From NCBI RefSeq assembly GCF_039536245.1, contig NZ_BAAAYN010000023.1, positions 6,875 through 70,874 of the forward strand: DNA of 64,000 bases, given 5' to 3'. The notes below the pieces were generated by a model. That model saw only the letters and a program-made list of their open reading frames with translations. It did not search any database and had not been told where the DNA came from. Below are positions 32,363 to 41,122 of the stretch, piece after piece (position 1 is the stretch's first letter; every line of letters begins with the position of its first letter). The DNA is from Cryptosporangium minutisporangium (GTDB lineage: Bacteria; Actinomycetota; Actinomycetes; Mycobacteriales; Cryptosporangiaceae). The position numbers and the translations under genes are program-made.

Positions 32363-32989
32363 CTACTCCGACGAGGGCCGGGGCGCGCCGATCTCGTCAC
32401 AACAACCGATCGCCGCACGGTAGGCGCGGTCGAGTTCTCGCACGTCGCCGAAGAGTTGGAACCTGGTGTTCCCCGCCCGCAGGAACGCGTCGACGCGAAA
32501 CGCGTCCTCGACGGGGTCGGCACTCCCCGCCACCTTCAGTTCCGACTCCAGCAGGTCCAGCCATTCGCGGGTGAGGCTGCGCACCGCGTCGGCGACGGGC
32601 CCGCTCCGATTGCCGTACTCGACCGACGTCGCGGTGATGAAGCATCCGCCGGGGAAGACACCGTTCCGCAGGTAGGCGACCCAGTTCTCGAGGAGAGCGC
32701 GGAGCCGGGGCCGGCCGGACTCCACGTGCCAGGCCGGGCCGATGACGTGGTCGCGATACAGAGTGCGCGCTTCGGCGACGGCGGCGAGCTGAATGGCCTC
32801 TCGATTGCCGAACACGGTGAGTATCCCGCTCTTGCTGTGCCCGGTCTGCGCGGCGAGCGATCCGACGGTGAGGGCGTCCAGGCCGTAGACGGTCGCTGCC
32901 CTCGCCGCCTCGCGGGCGACCTCGTGTCGCGTGCGGTCGCCCCGGGCGCGGCGGCCGTCGGAGTGCGACGAGGCAGGGCGAGTCGGCAT
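32363..32989 (-). CDS. TetR-family regulator of the dienelactone-hydrolase-like gene
   Basis: The protein has 208 residues. The HTH is at about 20-60: EVAREAARAATVYGLDALTV, then SLAAQTGHSKSGILTVFGNR. The C-terminal domain (FPGGCFITATSVEYGNRSGP, ELDRAYRAAIGCCDE) is the TetR_C type often found with hydrolase genes. Two copies of an operator containing TATGCGACCGAGCGG lie between its ATG (32989) and the divergent hydrolase, so it should regulate both. Confidence 0.87.
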   Translation of the reverse strand: MPTRPASSHSDGRRARGDRTRHEVAREAARAATVYGLDALTVGSLAAQTGHSKSGILTVFGNREAIQLAAVAEARTLYRDHVIGPAWHVESGRPRLRALLENWVAYLRNGVFPGGCFITATSVEYGNRSGPVADAVRSLTREWLDLLESELKVAGSADPVEDAFRVDAFLRAGNTRFQLFGDVRELDRAYRAAIGCCDEIGAPRPSSE

Positions 32990-32999
32990 CCGGCCATTG

Positions 33000-33056
33000 T
33001 ATGCGACCGAGCGGACGTATAGCCTCCTCCACTATGCGACCGAGCGGTCGCATAGT
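33000..33056. promoter_or_regulatory. Two TetR operators, one a perfect long palindrome
   Basis: ACTATGCGACC (33031-33041), GAGC, GGTCGCATAGT (33046-33056) is a perfect 11-bp inverted repeat. An imperfect copy, TATGCGACCGAGCGGACGTATA (shown here only by its ends TATGCGACC and CGTATA), occupies 33000-33021. Centre-to-centre spacing is about 33 bp, three helical turns. The second site abuts the RBS GGGGAGG of the hydrolase gene. Confidence 0.86.
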
Positions 33057-33070
33057 GGGGAGGATCGTTG

Positions 33071-33889
33071 ATGGACGCGGCATCCGACGACGTGTTCGGC
33101 GGCTTCACCCGGCGCACGGTTGCGCTGGCCGGACAGGAGAAGACGGTCCATGTCGCCGGGAACGGGCCGGCCGTGATCGTGATGCCGGAGATGCCGGGGA
33201 TCAGTCTCGACGTGATGCGCTTCGCCCGGTGGGTTCGCGACGCGGGGTTCGCGGTCTACGTGCCGTCCCTGTTCGGCGTCGACGGCGCCTACCCCACCGT
33301 CGAGCTCGGCGAGCCGATCATGCGGCGAGCGTGCGTGAGCAAGGAGTTCCGTGCGTTCGCCGGGGGCGGCTCGAGTCCGATCACGACCTGGCTGCGGGCC
33401 CTGGCGCGGACGGCGCACGAGGAGCGAGGCGGCCCGGGCGTCGGTGCGGTGGGGATGTGCTTCACCGGCAACTTCGCCCTGACCATGACGCTGGAACCGT
33501 CCGTCATCGCCCCGGTCCTCAACCACCCCTCCCTGCCGCTCGACGCCCCGGCCGAGCTGGAGCTCTCGGCCGAGGACGCCGAGGCGATCAAGCAGCGATT
33601 CCTTCGCGACGATCTGACCGCGATCGGCTACCGCTTCGACAACGACAAGTGGTGCACGGGCCAGCGTTTCGCCGCGTACGCACAACTTCTCGGTGATCGA
33701 TTCGACGGCCGCGTGCTCCCCGGCGCCTGCGCGAATCCCGAGCCACCACCGTTCTTCCGCGACCTCGTGCAGACGCCGCACAGCGTGGTCACCGCCCATC
33801 TGGTCGACGAAGAGGGTCATCCCACCCTGCGGGCCAGGGACGAGATCCTCGCGTTCCTCCGCGGTCGCCTGCACGAGGCAGATCAGTAG
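33071..33889 (+). CDS. Dienelactone hydrolase-family protein
   Basis: The protein has 272 residues. ATG 33071 is 7 nt after GGGGAGG; an in-frame TTG just before it is less likely. The family nucleophile is a cysteine, and GMCFTGNF has it in the elbow. The acid is expected near YRFDNDKW, and His in DEEGHPTLR. Dienelactone hydrolases open lactones in chloroaromatic degradation, but many homologues act on other esters. A divergent TetR with two operators suggests induction by its substrate. It ends directly against the convergent MFS gene. Confidence 0.85.
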   Translation: MDAASDDVFGGFTRRTVALAGQEKTVHVAGNGPAVIVMPEMPGISLDVMRFARWVRDAGFAVYVPSLFGVDGAYPTVELGEPIMRRACVSKEFRAFAGGGSSPITTWLRALARTAHEERGGPGVGAVGMCFTGNFALTMTLEPSVIAPVLNHPSLPLDAPAELELSAEDAEAIKQRFLRDDLTAIGYRFDNDKWCTGQRFAAYAQLLGDRFDGRVLPGACANPEPPPFFRDLVQTPHSVVTAHLVDEEGHPTLRARDEILAFLRGRLHEADQ

Positions 33890-35356
33890 CTAGTCAGCCC
33901 TGGCACTCCCCCGCAGCCGGAGCAACGCCGGTATCAGCGACAGGACGAGCAGCGCGAGCGCCCATCCGAACGTCGAGCGGTACGCGTCCGCGATGGCCGG
34001 AACGAGGAGTCCGCCGGCCTGCTCGGGCAGTTCTCGCAGCGACGTCGCGAGCTGGTCGTACAGGATCACCGACAGCAGCGCGGTGCCGATCGACGCGGCG
34101 ACCTGCTGGATGATGCTCAAGCTCGTCGACGCGCGGGCGATGTCCTGCGGCCGCAGCGCCTTCAGCGCGATCGACATGTTCGGCATCCCCACCATGCCCA
34201 TACCGAGCCCCATGACGAACAGGGCCGTGCCGATCGCCCAGTACGGCGTGGCGTCGGTGAGCTGGGTGAACAGAACCATCGCGCCGGCGATCACGACGAT
34301 GCCCACCGGCACGAGCCTGGCCGCGTAGCCGCGGTCGACGAGCCGTCCGGAGATCGACATCATGACCATGGCGCCGATGCCCTGCGGCGCGATCAACAGA
34401 CCCGCGTTCAAGGGGCCCTCGCCCCGCACCTGCTGGAAGTAGAGCGGCAACAGCAGCAGAGTGCCGTAGAACGCGATGAGGAACAGCGCCATCGTGGCCG
34501 TCGCGATCGAGAACTGCCGGTTGCGGAACAACCTCACGTCGATCAGTGCGTGCGGAGTGCGTGCCGCATGCCAGAGGAACGCGACCACCAGCACCGCGCC
34601 GATGCCCGCGGGCAGGTAGACCTCCGGGTGCGTGACACCCGAGCGCGAGGGCACCTGGGCGAGGCCGTAGATCAACGCGACCAACCCCGGCGGCAGGAGG
34701 AACAGCCCGAGCACGTCGAGCTTCGCCGCCGGCCGCCGCTCGTCGTCGGGGAGGACGCGCGCCCCGAGGAGGAGCGTCAGGATGCCGATCGGAACGTTGA
34801 GGTAGAAGATCGACCGCCACGAGACGTCCTGGACGAGCCAACCGCCGAGAATGGGGCCGAGAATCGGGCCGAGTCCCATGGCGATGCCGAGCACGGCCAT
34901 CATCCGGCCGATCCGCTCCGGCCCGGCCGCCTTGGTCAGGATCGTCATGCTGAGCGGCAGCAACATTCCGCCACCGAGTCCCTGGATGATCCGGAACCCG
35001 ATGAGCGACTCGACCGACCAAGCCGTTCCGGCCAGCGCGGAGCCGGTCATGAAAAGCGCCACCGCGGCGAGATAGACGGCCTTCGTACCGAACCGGTCGG
35101 CGGCCCAGCCCGACAGTGGGATCACGGTGGCGAGGGCGAGCGTGTAGCCGGTCGCGACCCACTGCATCGTGTCCAGCGTGGTGCCGAACTCGACGATGAG
35201 CTGGTCGAACGCCACGTTGATGACGGTGGCGTCGAGCATCGCCATCAGGGCGCCGAGCACCACGACGCCGCCGATCGCGAGAATTCGTCGATCCAGTTTT
35301 TCCGGCCCATCCGCCGCCGTCCCCACAGGAGGCGGCGGAGTGGTTGATTGCGTCAA
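33890..35356 (-). CDS. MFS drug exporter, EmrB/QacA type (14 TM)
   Basis: The protein has 488 residues from TTG 35356, with GAAGGGAAGGG upstream; the open frame extends to 35518 without resembling the family. It has 14 predicted membrane segments. Motifs include LDATVINVAFDQL in TM1 (motif D1), GWAADRFGTKAV (motif A), FRIIQGLGGGMLLPL (motif B), and GLGPILGPILGGWLVQDVSW (motif C of DHA2 exporters). Typical substrates are hydrophobic or cationic drugs. Its stop abuts the stop of the dienelactone-hydrolase gene. No adjacent regulator is obvious. Confidence 0.88.
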   Translation of the reverse strand: MTQSTTPPPPVGTAADGPEKLDRRILAIGGVVVLGALMAMLDATVINVAFDQLIVEFGTTLDTMQWVATGYTLALATVIPLSGWAADRFGTKAVYLAAVALFMTGSALAGTAWSVESLIGFRIIQGLGGGMLLPLSMTILTKAAGPERIGRMMAVLGIAMGLGPILGPILGGWLVQDVSWRSIFYLNVPIGILTLLLGARVLPDDERRPAAKLDVLGLFLLPPGLVALIYGLAQVPSRSGVTHPEVYLPAGIGAVLVVAFLWHAARTPHALIDVRLFRNRQFSIATATMALFLIAFYGTLLLLPLYFQQVRGEGPLNAGLLIAPQGIGAMVMMSISGRLVDRGYAARLVPVGIVVIAGAMVLFTQLTDATPYWAIGTALFVMGLGMGMVGMPNMSIALKALRPQDIARASTSLSIIQQVAASIGTALLSVILYDQLATSLRELPEQAGGLLVPAIADAYRSTFGWALALLVLSLIPALLRLRGSARAD

Positions 35357-35621
35357 AACCCTTCCCTTCGATGCCGAGGAATTGCGGAAAATGGGCAGGG
35401 GTGTACGCCCCGCGACATCGGCGAGGTCAGTGAATGCGAGGTGAGTGGGCCGACGGAGAGCCGACCACCGGGTAATTCGGGATCGCAGTTTTAGCTTCGG
35501 TCGGTGATTGTGCGGCACGACCGGGGGCTTGCCACAAGTCCCCCTCTGTGCTATATGTTCGATATGGCGGAGACTGCTGACACGCGGTCTCCGTTTCGCA
35601 TGTGAGGGCGCACGCTTAGCG
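35357..35621. other. Non-coding stretch upstream of the MFS gene
   Basis: No convincing reading frame, RNA or repeat is visible. It should contain the promoter of the MFS gene on the minus strand. An A/T-richer patch (CTATATGTTCGATATGG, around 35551-35567) is the only unusual composition and is a candidate promoter element. Confidence 0.4.
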
Positions 35622-35639
35622 CCCGCGCCGGAGCGCGGG
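35622..35639 (-). terminator. Terminator hairpin after the esterase gene
   Basis: CCCGCGC (35622-35628), CGGA, GCGCGGG (35633-35639) is a perfect 7-bp stem with a 4-nt loop, 30 nt beyond the esterase stop in its direction of transcription. Confidence 0.6.
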
Positions 35640-35668
35640 ATTTGCCCTCACTCGAGCCGGAGAACTCG

Positions 35669-36610
35669 CTACCCAGCGGTGGGCGGGAACAGCGCGGCGC
35701 GGAGCGCCCGGGCCTGGACCCGCCAGAACTCCTTCGAGACGTTCTTCCGACGGAACAGGGCGTCGAAGCCGTGGAAGGCACCCGGGACGACGTGGAGTTC
35801 GCACGGCACGCCGCTGGCGCGTAGCCGCTCGGCGTAGCGGGTGTCTTCGTCGAGGAACAGATCGAGATCCCCCACCCCGATCCAGGCCGGCGGCAGCCCG
35901 CTCAGGTCCTCACGCCGAGCCGGCGCGGCGTAGGACGAGACCCCGGGATCGCCCGGCGCCAGGCCCCCGAGGTAGGACGTCCAGCCGTAACGGTTGCTCC
36001 CCGGCGTCCACACCCGGACGTTCGTCGTGTCCAGATCGGTCCGCACGACGGTGCGGTCGTCGAGCATCGGGTAGATCAGCAACTGGAACGCCGGGCGGAT
36101 CTCTCCCTGGTCCAGCGCGTACTGGGCGAGTGCCGCCGCGATACCGCCACCGGCGCTGGCGCCTCCGATCGCGATCCGGTCGGCATCGACGAGCCGTTCC
36201 CCGGCGGAGGCGACCAGCCAGCGCAGGGCGGCGTAGGCGTCCTCGACCGCCGCGGGCGCCGGATGCTGCGGCGCGAGCCGGTAAGTCACCGAGACGACCG
36301 TGATCCCGAGCGCGCGTGCGAACGCGATGTTCGTCGTCTCGTCCTGGAGGTTGCTACCGGAGATCATCCCGCCGCCGTGGATCCAGAGCAGCGCCGGCGC
36401 GGGGCTGGTGAGATCCCGAGGCCGGTACACCTGCAGCCGCACCGCCGGTGCCCCCGGAGGCCCCGGCGCCTCCACCTCTTCGGCCACCAGTTCGTCCGGC
36501 AGCGGACCCGGCTTGAACTGCGCCCGGTTCATCAGGCGCGTCAGGCGCGGACCGGTCGAGAAGCGGGGGATGAAACGCCCGGCCTTCAGATCGGGATGAA
36601 ACACGGACAT
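35669..36610 (-). CDS. Alpha/beta hydrolase of the hormone-sensitive lipase (HSL) family
   Basis: The protein has 313 residues. The oxyanion-hole motif HGGG (LLWIHGGGMISGS), nucleophile elbow GASAGGG, acid in GVGDLDLFLDED and catalytic His in GAFHGFD form a complete HSL-family esterase. N-terminal cap residues 1-50 are as usual in this family. There is no signal peptide, so it should be intracellular. Natural substrate unknown; the family prefers short-chain esters. It stands alone and is followed by a hairpin terminator. Confidence 0.9.
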   Translation of the reverse strand: MSVFHPDLKAGRFIPRFSTGPRLTRLMNRAQFKPGPLPDELVAEEVEAPGPPGAPAVRLQVYRPRDLTSPAPALLWIHGGGMISGSNLQDETTNIAFARALGITVVSVTYRLAPQHPAPAAVEDAYAALRWLVASAGERLVDADRIAIGGASAGGGIAAALAQYALDQGEIRPAFQLLIYPMLDDRTVVRTDLDTTNVRVWTPGSNRYGWTSYLGGLAPGDPGVSSYAAPARREDLSGLPPAWIGVGDLDLFLDEDTRYAERLRASGVPCELHVVPGAFHGFDALFRRKNVSKEFWRVQARALRAALFPPTAG

Positions 36611-36695
36611 GCGACACCCTCGTCCCTCTCGGCGACGCAGTCATCATTCCCCAACCGGCGCCGGCCCACGCGATGATCCGGCAAGAGCGACCCGG

Positions 36696-37100
36696 TCACT
36701 CGGTCATGGTAGGCGGCACCCCGTAGAACGGCCGGACCTCGAGCCACTCGTGGATCGGCTTCCCGCCCGCCCCGGGTGCGGCGGAGAGCTCCGCAGCCAG
36801 CTCGAGCGCACGCTCCCAGGACTCCACGTCGATGACGTACCAGCCGGCGATGAGGTCCTTGGTCTCGGCGAACGGGCCGTCGGTCACCGGCGGACGCCCC
36901 TCGCCGTCGTAGCGCACGAACGTGCCCTCCGGCGACAGGGCCTGGGTCTCGACGAACTCACCCGTCTCCTGCAGTCGGGTGCCGAAGTCGCGCATGAACT
37001 GGATGTGCGCGTCGACCTCCTCGGGCGTCCACTGGTCCATCGGGACGTCGTTGGCCGGAGCCGGGGCGCCTCGGTAGTGCTTCAGCAACAGGTACTTCAT
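36696..37100 (-). CDS. YCII-related domain protein (DGPFAETK type)
   Basis: The protein has 134 residues. It begins MKYLLLKHYRG and contains the family signature TDGPFAETKDLIAGWYVIDV, followed by a helical segment and LEVRPFYGVPP. These small ferredoxin-like proteins are common near ECF sigma factors in actinobacteria and were once called DGPF domain proteins. ATG 37100 is supported by the conserved N-terminus and the upstream GGAGCC-like RBS. It probably shares an operon with the PPOX gene (41-nt gap). Confidence 0.87.
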   Translation of the reverse strand: MKYLLLKHYRGAPAPANDVPMDQWTPEEVDAHIQFMRDFGTRLQETGEFVETQALSPEGTFVRYDGEGRPPVTDGPFAETKDLIAGWYVIDVESWERALELAAELSAAPGAGGKPIHEWLEVRPFYGVPPTMTE

Positions 37101-37141
37101 GGTGGGCTCCTTCGATGGTCGCGAGGTGTACGGACGGCGGT

Positions 37142-37639
37142 TCAGGCGCGCTGACGCTCGGCGCGCTCGCGGACCAGCTCCTCGACCGCCGTCGGCAGGG
37201 TCGTCTCGAAGTCGATCAGCTTCACCCACGTCGGGGTCACCACGATCCGGACCATGCTGTCGTACAGCGAGCGGACCTCCGCCTCCCACTCGACGCGCTG
37301 CTCGGCCGTCATCTGGTAGCCGCCGTTCATCTGCAGGTACTCGTCCGGGATGCCATCGACGACGTCCAGCTCGGCGCGGCCACGGATGAGCAGGATCTTG
37401 GGCGGGTGCACCTCGGTGTCGATGGTCAACGCGACCGTCGGGTTGCGGCGCAGCGACGGCAGCTTCGGAGCGTTCAGCGTCGTGCACATGACGACGTGCG
37501 TGTCGTTCCAGACGAAGGAGATCGGGACGTTGCGCGGTGTGCCGTCCTTGGCGACGTAGGCCAGCCGGGTCAGGTCGCGAGCCAGCAGCTCCTGGCTGAG
37601 CGGGCGGTTGAGGATCTCGGTGATCTCGGTCGCGTGCAC
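37142..37639 (-). CDS. PPOX-class flavin/F420-binding oxidoreductase
   Basis: The protein has 165 residues from GTG 37639, preceded by GGAGGTGA; a longer frame to 37798 lacks similarity. The split beta-barrel fold is visible in LAYVAKDGTPRNVPISFVWN, THVVMCTTLNAPKLPSLRRN and LLIRGRAELDVVDG. Actinobacterial members use F420 or FMN/heme rather than pyridoxal substrates, so the PNPOx label would be misleading. It is followed by the YCII gene. Confidence 0.85.
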   Translation of the reverse strand: MHATEITEILNRPLSQELLARDLTRLAYVAKDGTPRNVPISFVWNDTHVVMCTTLNAPKLPSLRRNPTVALTIDTEVHPPKILLIRGRAELDVVDGIPDEYLQMNGGYQMTAEQRVEWEAEVRSLYDSMVRIVVTPTWVKLIDFETTLPTAVEELVRERAERQRA

Positions 37640-37785
37640 GGCACTCACCTCCGTCGTCGGGCGGCCCCTTCCGGCCGCTTGCGCCCCTGGGACGGAGCCG
37701 GCACCGGATTCTCGACACCCGGAGGGCGCCGATCCGATGATCTTGCTTGGAGCGGAGTAGCCCGCGGGTGCCAGGATGGACCGCC

Positions 37786-39108
37786 GTGGAGAAGACACCG
37801 CCGTTCGAGACGCCGCTGGGACGCGCCGCCGCGCTGATCACCAACCCGGCGCTTCCCGTGGACGCGATGATGCGCATCCTGCGGGCGGTCCCGGGAGCGC
37901 CCGGCGAGGTGGAGTACCTCCGGGCGTTCTCGGACGAGCTCTCCGCGAGGCTGGCCACCCATGAGGATCCGGCCCTCCGCATGCTGCTCGGTCGCGCGCC
38001 GGGCGTTACCGGTCCGCAACGGGCGCTGCTCGTGGCAGATCCTGACCCGGCGGTGCGCAAGCAGGCCGCGTACGGTCCCGACCCGACGGACTTCTTCCGG
38101 CTGCCGCGCTCACCGATGCCGGCCGAGGCCTACCGGGTCGTGCTGGCCGACCCCGAGGTCGCCGTCCGGCTCCGGGCGGCGCTCAGCTACCACACGCCGG
38201 ACGACGTCCGCGCCGCCCTCACCCGCGATCCGGAGGCCCGGGTGCGGCGGGAAGCGCTGGAGGAACTGGAACGCCCGCCCCGCGACGTACTCGCCGCCCT
38301 GCTCGACGACCCGGACGAACAGGTTCGCGTGGTGGCCGAGCGGCGCAGCCAGCCCCGTGACACCGCCAAGGATCTGCGCGAGGCGGCCGACCCGGACCCG
38401 TGGATCCGCGCCAGGGCGGCACGCGATGGCCACCTGCCCGCCGACGTCGTCGCCAGGCTGGTGGCCGACCCCGACAACCGGGTGCGGGTGGCCGTGTCGA
38501 TGCGACCGGAGCTGACCGAGGAACAACGCGCCGCCATCGACTACCACATCGACCCGTCCGACCGAATCCAGCCGCCGACGTGGGTCACGGACGCTACCGA
38601 CCCGGACATCGTGCGGCGATGCGTGTACTCCGCGCACGTCGGGTTGCGGCGGGCCGCGGCCTACAACCCGAAGTTGCCGCCCGACCTGGTAGCCGTGCTC
38701 GCCGAGGACGAGGACTTCATCGTCCGGCTGATCCTGACCGAGAGCCACCCCGAGCCACCCGCCGCGGTGCTCCTCGACGTGGTGCTCCGCTCCGAGTTCG
38801 TCACCCGCTTCGACGGCCTCCGCCACCCCAACTTCCCCCGCACCGGCCTCACCCACCTCGCGGACTCATCCGACGAGGTGGCGCGGGGCTTGGTAGCCCT
38901 GGACCGCGACGCCCCGGACGAGCTGATCGCACGCCTGGCCCGGGACGAGAGCCTGATCGTGCGTCGATGGATGGCCAGGCACGCGCGGCTCGACCCGGCG
39001 GTGCTCGCCGCGTTCCTCGACGACCCGCAGACCGTCAAGTCCGCGCTGAACAACCCACACCTACCGCCGGAGTACATCGAGGCGACCCTCGCCGACGCCG
39101 GGATCTGA
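37786..39108 (+). CDS. HEAT/LRV-like alpha-solenoid repeat protein
   Basis: The protein has 440 residues from GTG 37786. It consists of repeats of about 22-25 residues with a pattern such as LADPEVAVRLRAAL, LLDDPDEQVRVVAERR, LVADPDNRVRVAVSM, LAEDEDFIVRLIL and LARDESLIVRRWMA, each with a D-P-(D/E)-x-x-V-R core. This resembles leucine-rich repeat variant (LRV) or HEAT-type solenoids and implies protein-protein binding. No signal peptide or enzyme motif is visible. I count at least ten repeats between residues 60 and 420. Function unknown. Confidence 0.82.
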   Translation: MEKTPPFETPLGRAAALITNPALPVDAMMRILRAVPGAPGEVEYLRAFSDELSARLATHEDPALRMLLGRAPGVTGPQRALLVADPDPAVRKQAAYGPDPTDFFRLPRSPMPAEAYRVVLADPEVAVRLRAALSYHTPDDVRAALTRDPEARVRREALEELERPPRDVLAALLDDPDEQVRVVAERRSQPRDTAKDLREAADPDPWIRARAARDGHLPADVVARLVADPDNRVRVAVSMRPELTEEQRAAIDYHIDPSDRIQPPTWVTDATDPDIVRRCVYSAHVGLRRAAAYNPKLPPDLVAVLAEDEDFIVRLILTESHPEPPAAVLLDVVLRSEFVTRFDGLRHPNFPRTGLTHLADSSDEVARGLVALDRDAPDELIARLARDESLIVRRWMARHARLDPAVLAAFLDDPQTVKSALNNPHLPPEYIEATLADAGI

Positions 39109-39153
39109 GCGCTGCTCGGCGCGCTGCCGCGCATATCGCGGGCGTATCAAAAA

Positions 39154-39900
39154 ATGCATACGCCGTCGCAACAGCCCACCGACTTCGATGGGCGCGTGGA
39201 CCACAGCGCATCCCCATCAGCACCGCCCCACCGCACGCGCAGCGTCGTGCTCGTGAGCCTCGGGATCCTCGGCCTGGCGGGCATGTTGTTCGTCCTGCGG
39301 CGACCGCTCCTGATGTCAGCTCCGACGTGCCTGGCCGGGCAGTGGCACGGCTGCCTCGACACGGAGAACGGTCTGCTGTTCACGATGTTGATCGGGCTGC
39401 CGTTGCCTGCTCTGGCGGTGTGGGCGCTCGCGCACCGTCGGCGTGCCGCCGGCGTTCCGTCGGCGTGGCGGATGTCGCTGGCCGAGGTGGGGATGGTCTA
39501 CGGGACGGTGCCGTTCGTGTGGCTGACCCTGATGCCGGGCGCGGGGGCCGGCGTCGTCCCCGGCCGACTGAGCCTGGTTCCGCTCCAGGACCTGGCCACG
39601 ATGGGATCGCTCGGGATCGTCGGCAACCTCCTGATCTTCGCCGCCCTGGGGTTCTTCGCTCCGATGCGGTTCGCGGTGGTGGCGTCCGTGCCGCGGATCC
39701 TGGCGCTCGGCGCCGCCTGCTCGCTCCTGGTCGAGACCGCACAGTACGTCCTGCGGCTCGACCGGGTGTCCTCGGTGGATGACGTCTTGGTCAACGCCGT
39801 CGGCGCGGCGCTGGCCGCGCTGGCCTCGCGCCGCTGGTGGCGCAGTAGAGCGGACGAGCCGTCGGAGCAGTGTCGCCCAGCACCGGTATCAGTGCGTTGA
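39154..39900 (+). CDS. VanZ-family membrane protein
   Basis: The protein has 248 residues. After a polar N-terminus of about 28 residues there are 5-6 hydrophobic segments: VVLVSLGILGLAGMLFVL, then FTMLIGLPLPALAVWALA, VGMVYGTVPFVWLTLMPG and others. The family region near the C-terminus is LLVETAQYVLRLDRVSSVDD with a buried acidic pair, then VLVNAVGAALAAL. VanZ proteins modify resistance to teicoplanin and related lipoglycopeptides by an unknown mechanism; many actinobacterial members are not linked to van clusters, as here. Confidence 0.82.
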   Translation: MHTPSQQPTDFDGRVDHSASPSAPPHRTRSVVLVSLGILGLAGMLFVLRRPLLMSAPTCLAGQWHGCLDTENGLLFTMLIGLPLPALAVWALAHRRRAAGVPSAWRMSLAEVGMVYGTVPFVWLTLMPGAGAGVVPGRLSLVPLQDLATMGSLGIVGNLLIFAALGFFAPMRFAVVASVPRILALGAACSLLVETAQYVLRLDRVSSVDDVLVNAVGAALAALASRRWWRSRADEPSEQCRPAPVSVR

Positions 39901-39962
39901 GCCGGGTATCCGCCGTGCCCTGCCGAGGGCAGTGCGGTGGGGCCCGGGGTGGGATTGAGGCG

Positions 39963-40471
39963 GTGGCGGACGCATGGGACGCTTCGCACGAAGCGCTGCC
40001 ATCCCACACGAAGTCCGCTGTGGACGAGACCACGCTCGGTTGGATGACGCCGGATCCGGAGGCAGTGGCTGAGCACGCAGTCGACCTCCAGACCGACCGA
40101 CCGCACTCGGCCCGGGTCTACAACCACATCATCGGGGGAAAGGACCATTTCGCTCCCGATCGAGAAGCCGGCGATGCGCTGCTCGCGGCGCTGCCCACGA
40201 TGGGCATCTCCATACGGCAGAGCCGAGCGTGGCTGCGCCGAGTCTCGGCCTGGCTGGCCAGCGAAGCCGGTTTGGACCAGTTCCTCGACCTCGGAACCGG
40301 TCTGCCGACCAGCCCGAACGTCCACGAGATCGAGGTCGAGAAGTTCTTCACCGGCCTGGACCTCGTCGATCCCGAATCGTCCTCGTCCACCGCTGGCACC
40401 CGGACGCCGAGACCGCCGGTGTCGAGGACTACCAGGTCGGCATGTACGGAGGCGTCGCCCGTGAGCCCTAG
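39963..40471 (+). pseudogene. Decayed DUF574 SAM-dependent methyltransferase (internal deletion plus frameshift)
   Basis: The 5' part reads like the DUF574 (SCO family) methyltransferases: PHSARVYNHIIGGKDHFAPD, IRQSRAWLRRVSAWL, FLDLGTGLPTSPNVHE. It then jumps directly to the family C-terminus, EVEKFFTGLDLVDP, so about 120-130 residues of the SAM-binding core are missing. After CCCG at about 40376 a single base is lost: continuing in the next frame gives RIVLVHRWHPDAETAGVED and GGVAREP, the expected C-terminus, ending at 40471. The deletion plus shift shows a dead gene. GTG 39963 or ATG 40045 would be the original start. Confidence 0.82.
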
Positions 40472-40537
40472 GCACCCGCCCGACGCCGCCCTGCGGCGGG
40501 ACGGAACTCATCCGAGGGGTGTGGACACTACTCAGGT

Positions 40538-41122
40538 GTGACCACCAATCTCCGGAGCCGGGTGCGTGCAGGAGACCGGGATGCCTTCGGCGAACTGTTC
40601 GACGACTATGCCGACCGGGTGTACCAGCATCTCTGCCGGCTGCTCGGGAACTGGTCCGCGGCCGAGGACGCGACGTCGCTGACCTTCCTCGAGGCCTGGC
40701 GGACCCGAGAACGTCTGCAACCGTCCGACGGGTCGCCGCTGCCCTGGCTGCTCGGCATCGCCACGAACGTCGCCCGCAACAGCGTCCGGTCGCGCCGCCG
40801 CCGGGCAGCGGCGATGAGTCGGTTACCGGAGGCCGACCGCGAGCCCGACTTCGCCGAAGATCTCGCCGGCCGGCTCGACGACGCCGAGCGGCTGCGCGCC
40901 GTCCGGACCGCGCTGCACGCCCTGCGCAGGCAAGAGCGTGAGGTGGTCGCGCTCTGCGTCTACGCGGGGCTCGACTACGCCGACGCCGCCGAGGCCCTGG
41001 GAGTGCCGATCGGCACCGTCCGGTCACGGCTCTCCCGCGCCAAGGCCCGCCTGCGCGCCGCTGTTTCGCCAGCTCCGGACGAACACCGGCCCGTCGCCCT
41101 CGCACCTCGAAGGGAGCCCTGA
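40538..41122 (+). CDS. ECF-type RNA polymerase sigma factor
   Basis: The protein has 194 residues from GTG 40538. Region 2 is visible as DAFGELFDDYADRVYQHLCR with SAAEDATSLTFLEAWRTRE; region 4 as QEREVVALCVYAGLDYADAA with PIGTVRSRLSRAKARL. It lacks an extra C-terminal domain. Its stop overlaps the ATG of the next gene (TGATG), so it is coupled with the putative membrane anti-sigma partner. Such pairs are the CU044_5270-type in actinobacteria. The promoter recognised is unknown; there is no close palindromic signal upstream. Confidence 0.9.
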   Translation: MTTNLRSRVRAGDRDAFGELFDDYADRVYQHLCRLLGNWSAAEDATSLTFLEAWRTRERLQPSDGSPLPWLLGIATNVARNSVRSRRRRAAAMSRLPEADREPDFAEDLAGRLDDAERLRAVRTALHALRRQEREVVALCVYAGLDYADAAEALGVPIGTVRSRLSRAKARLRAAVSPAPDEHRPVALAPRREP

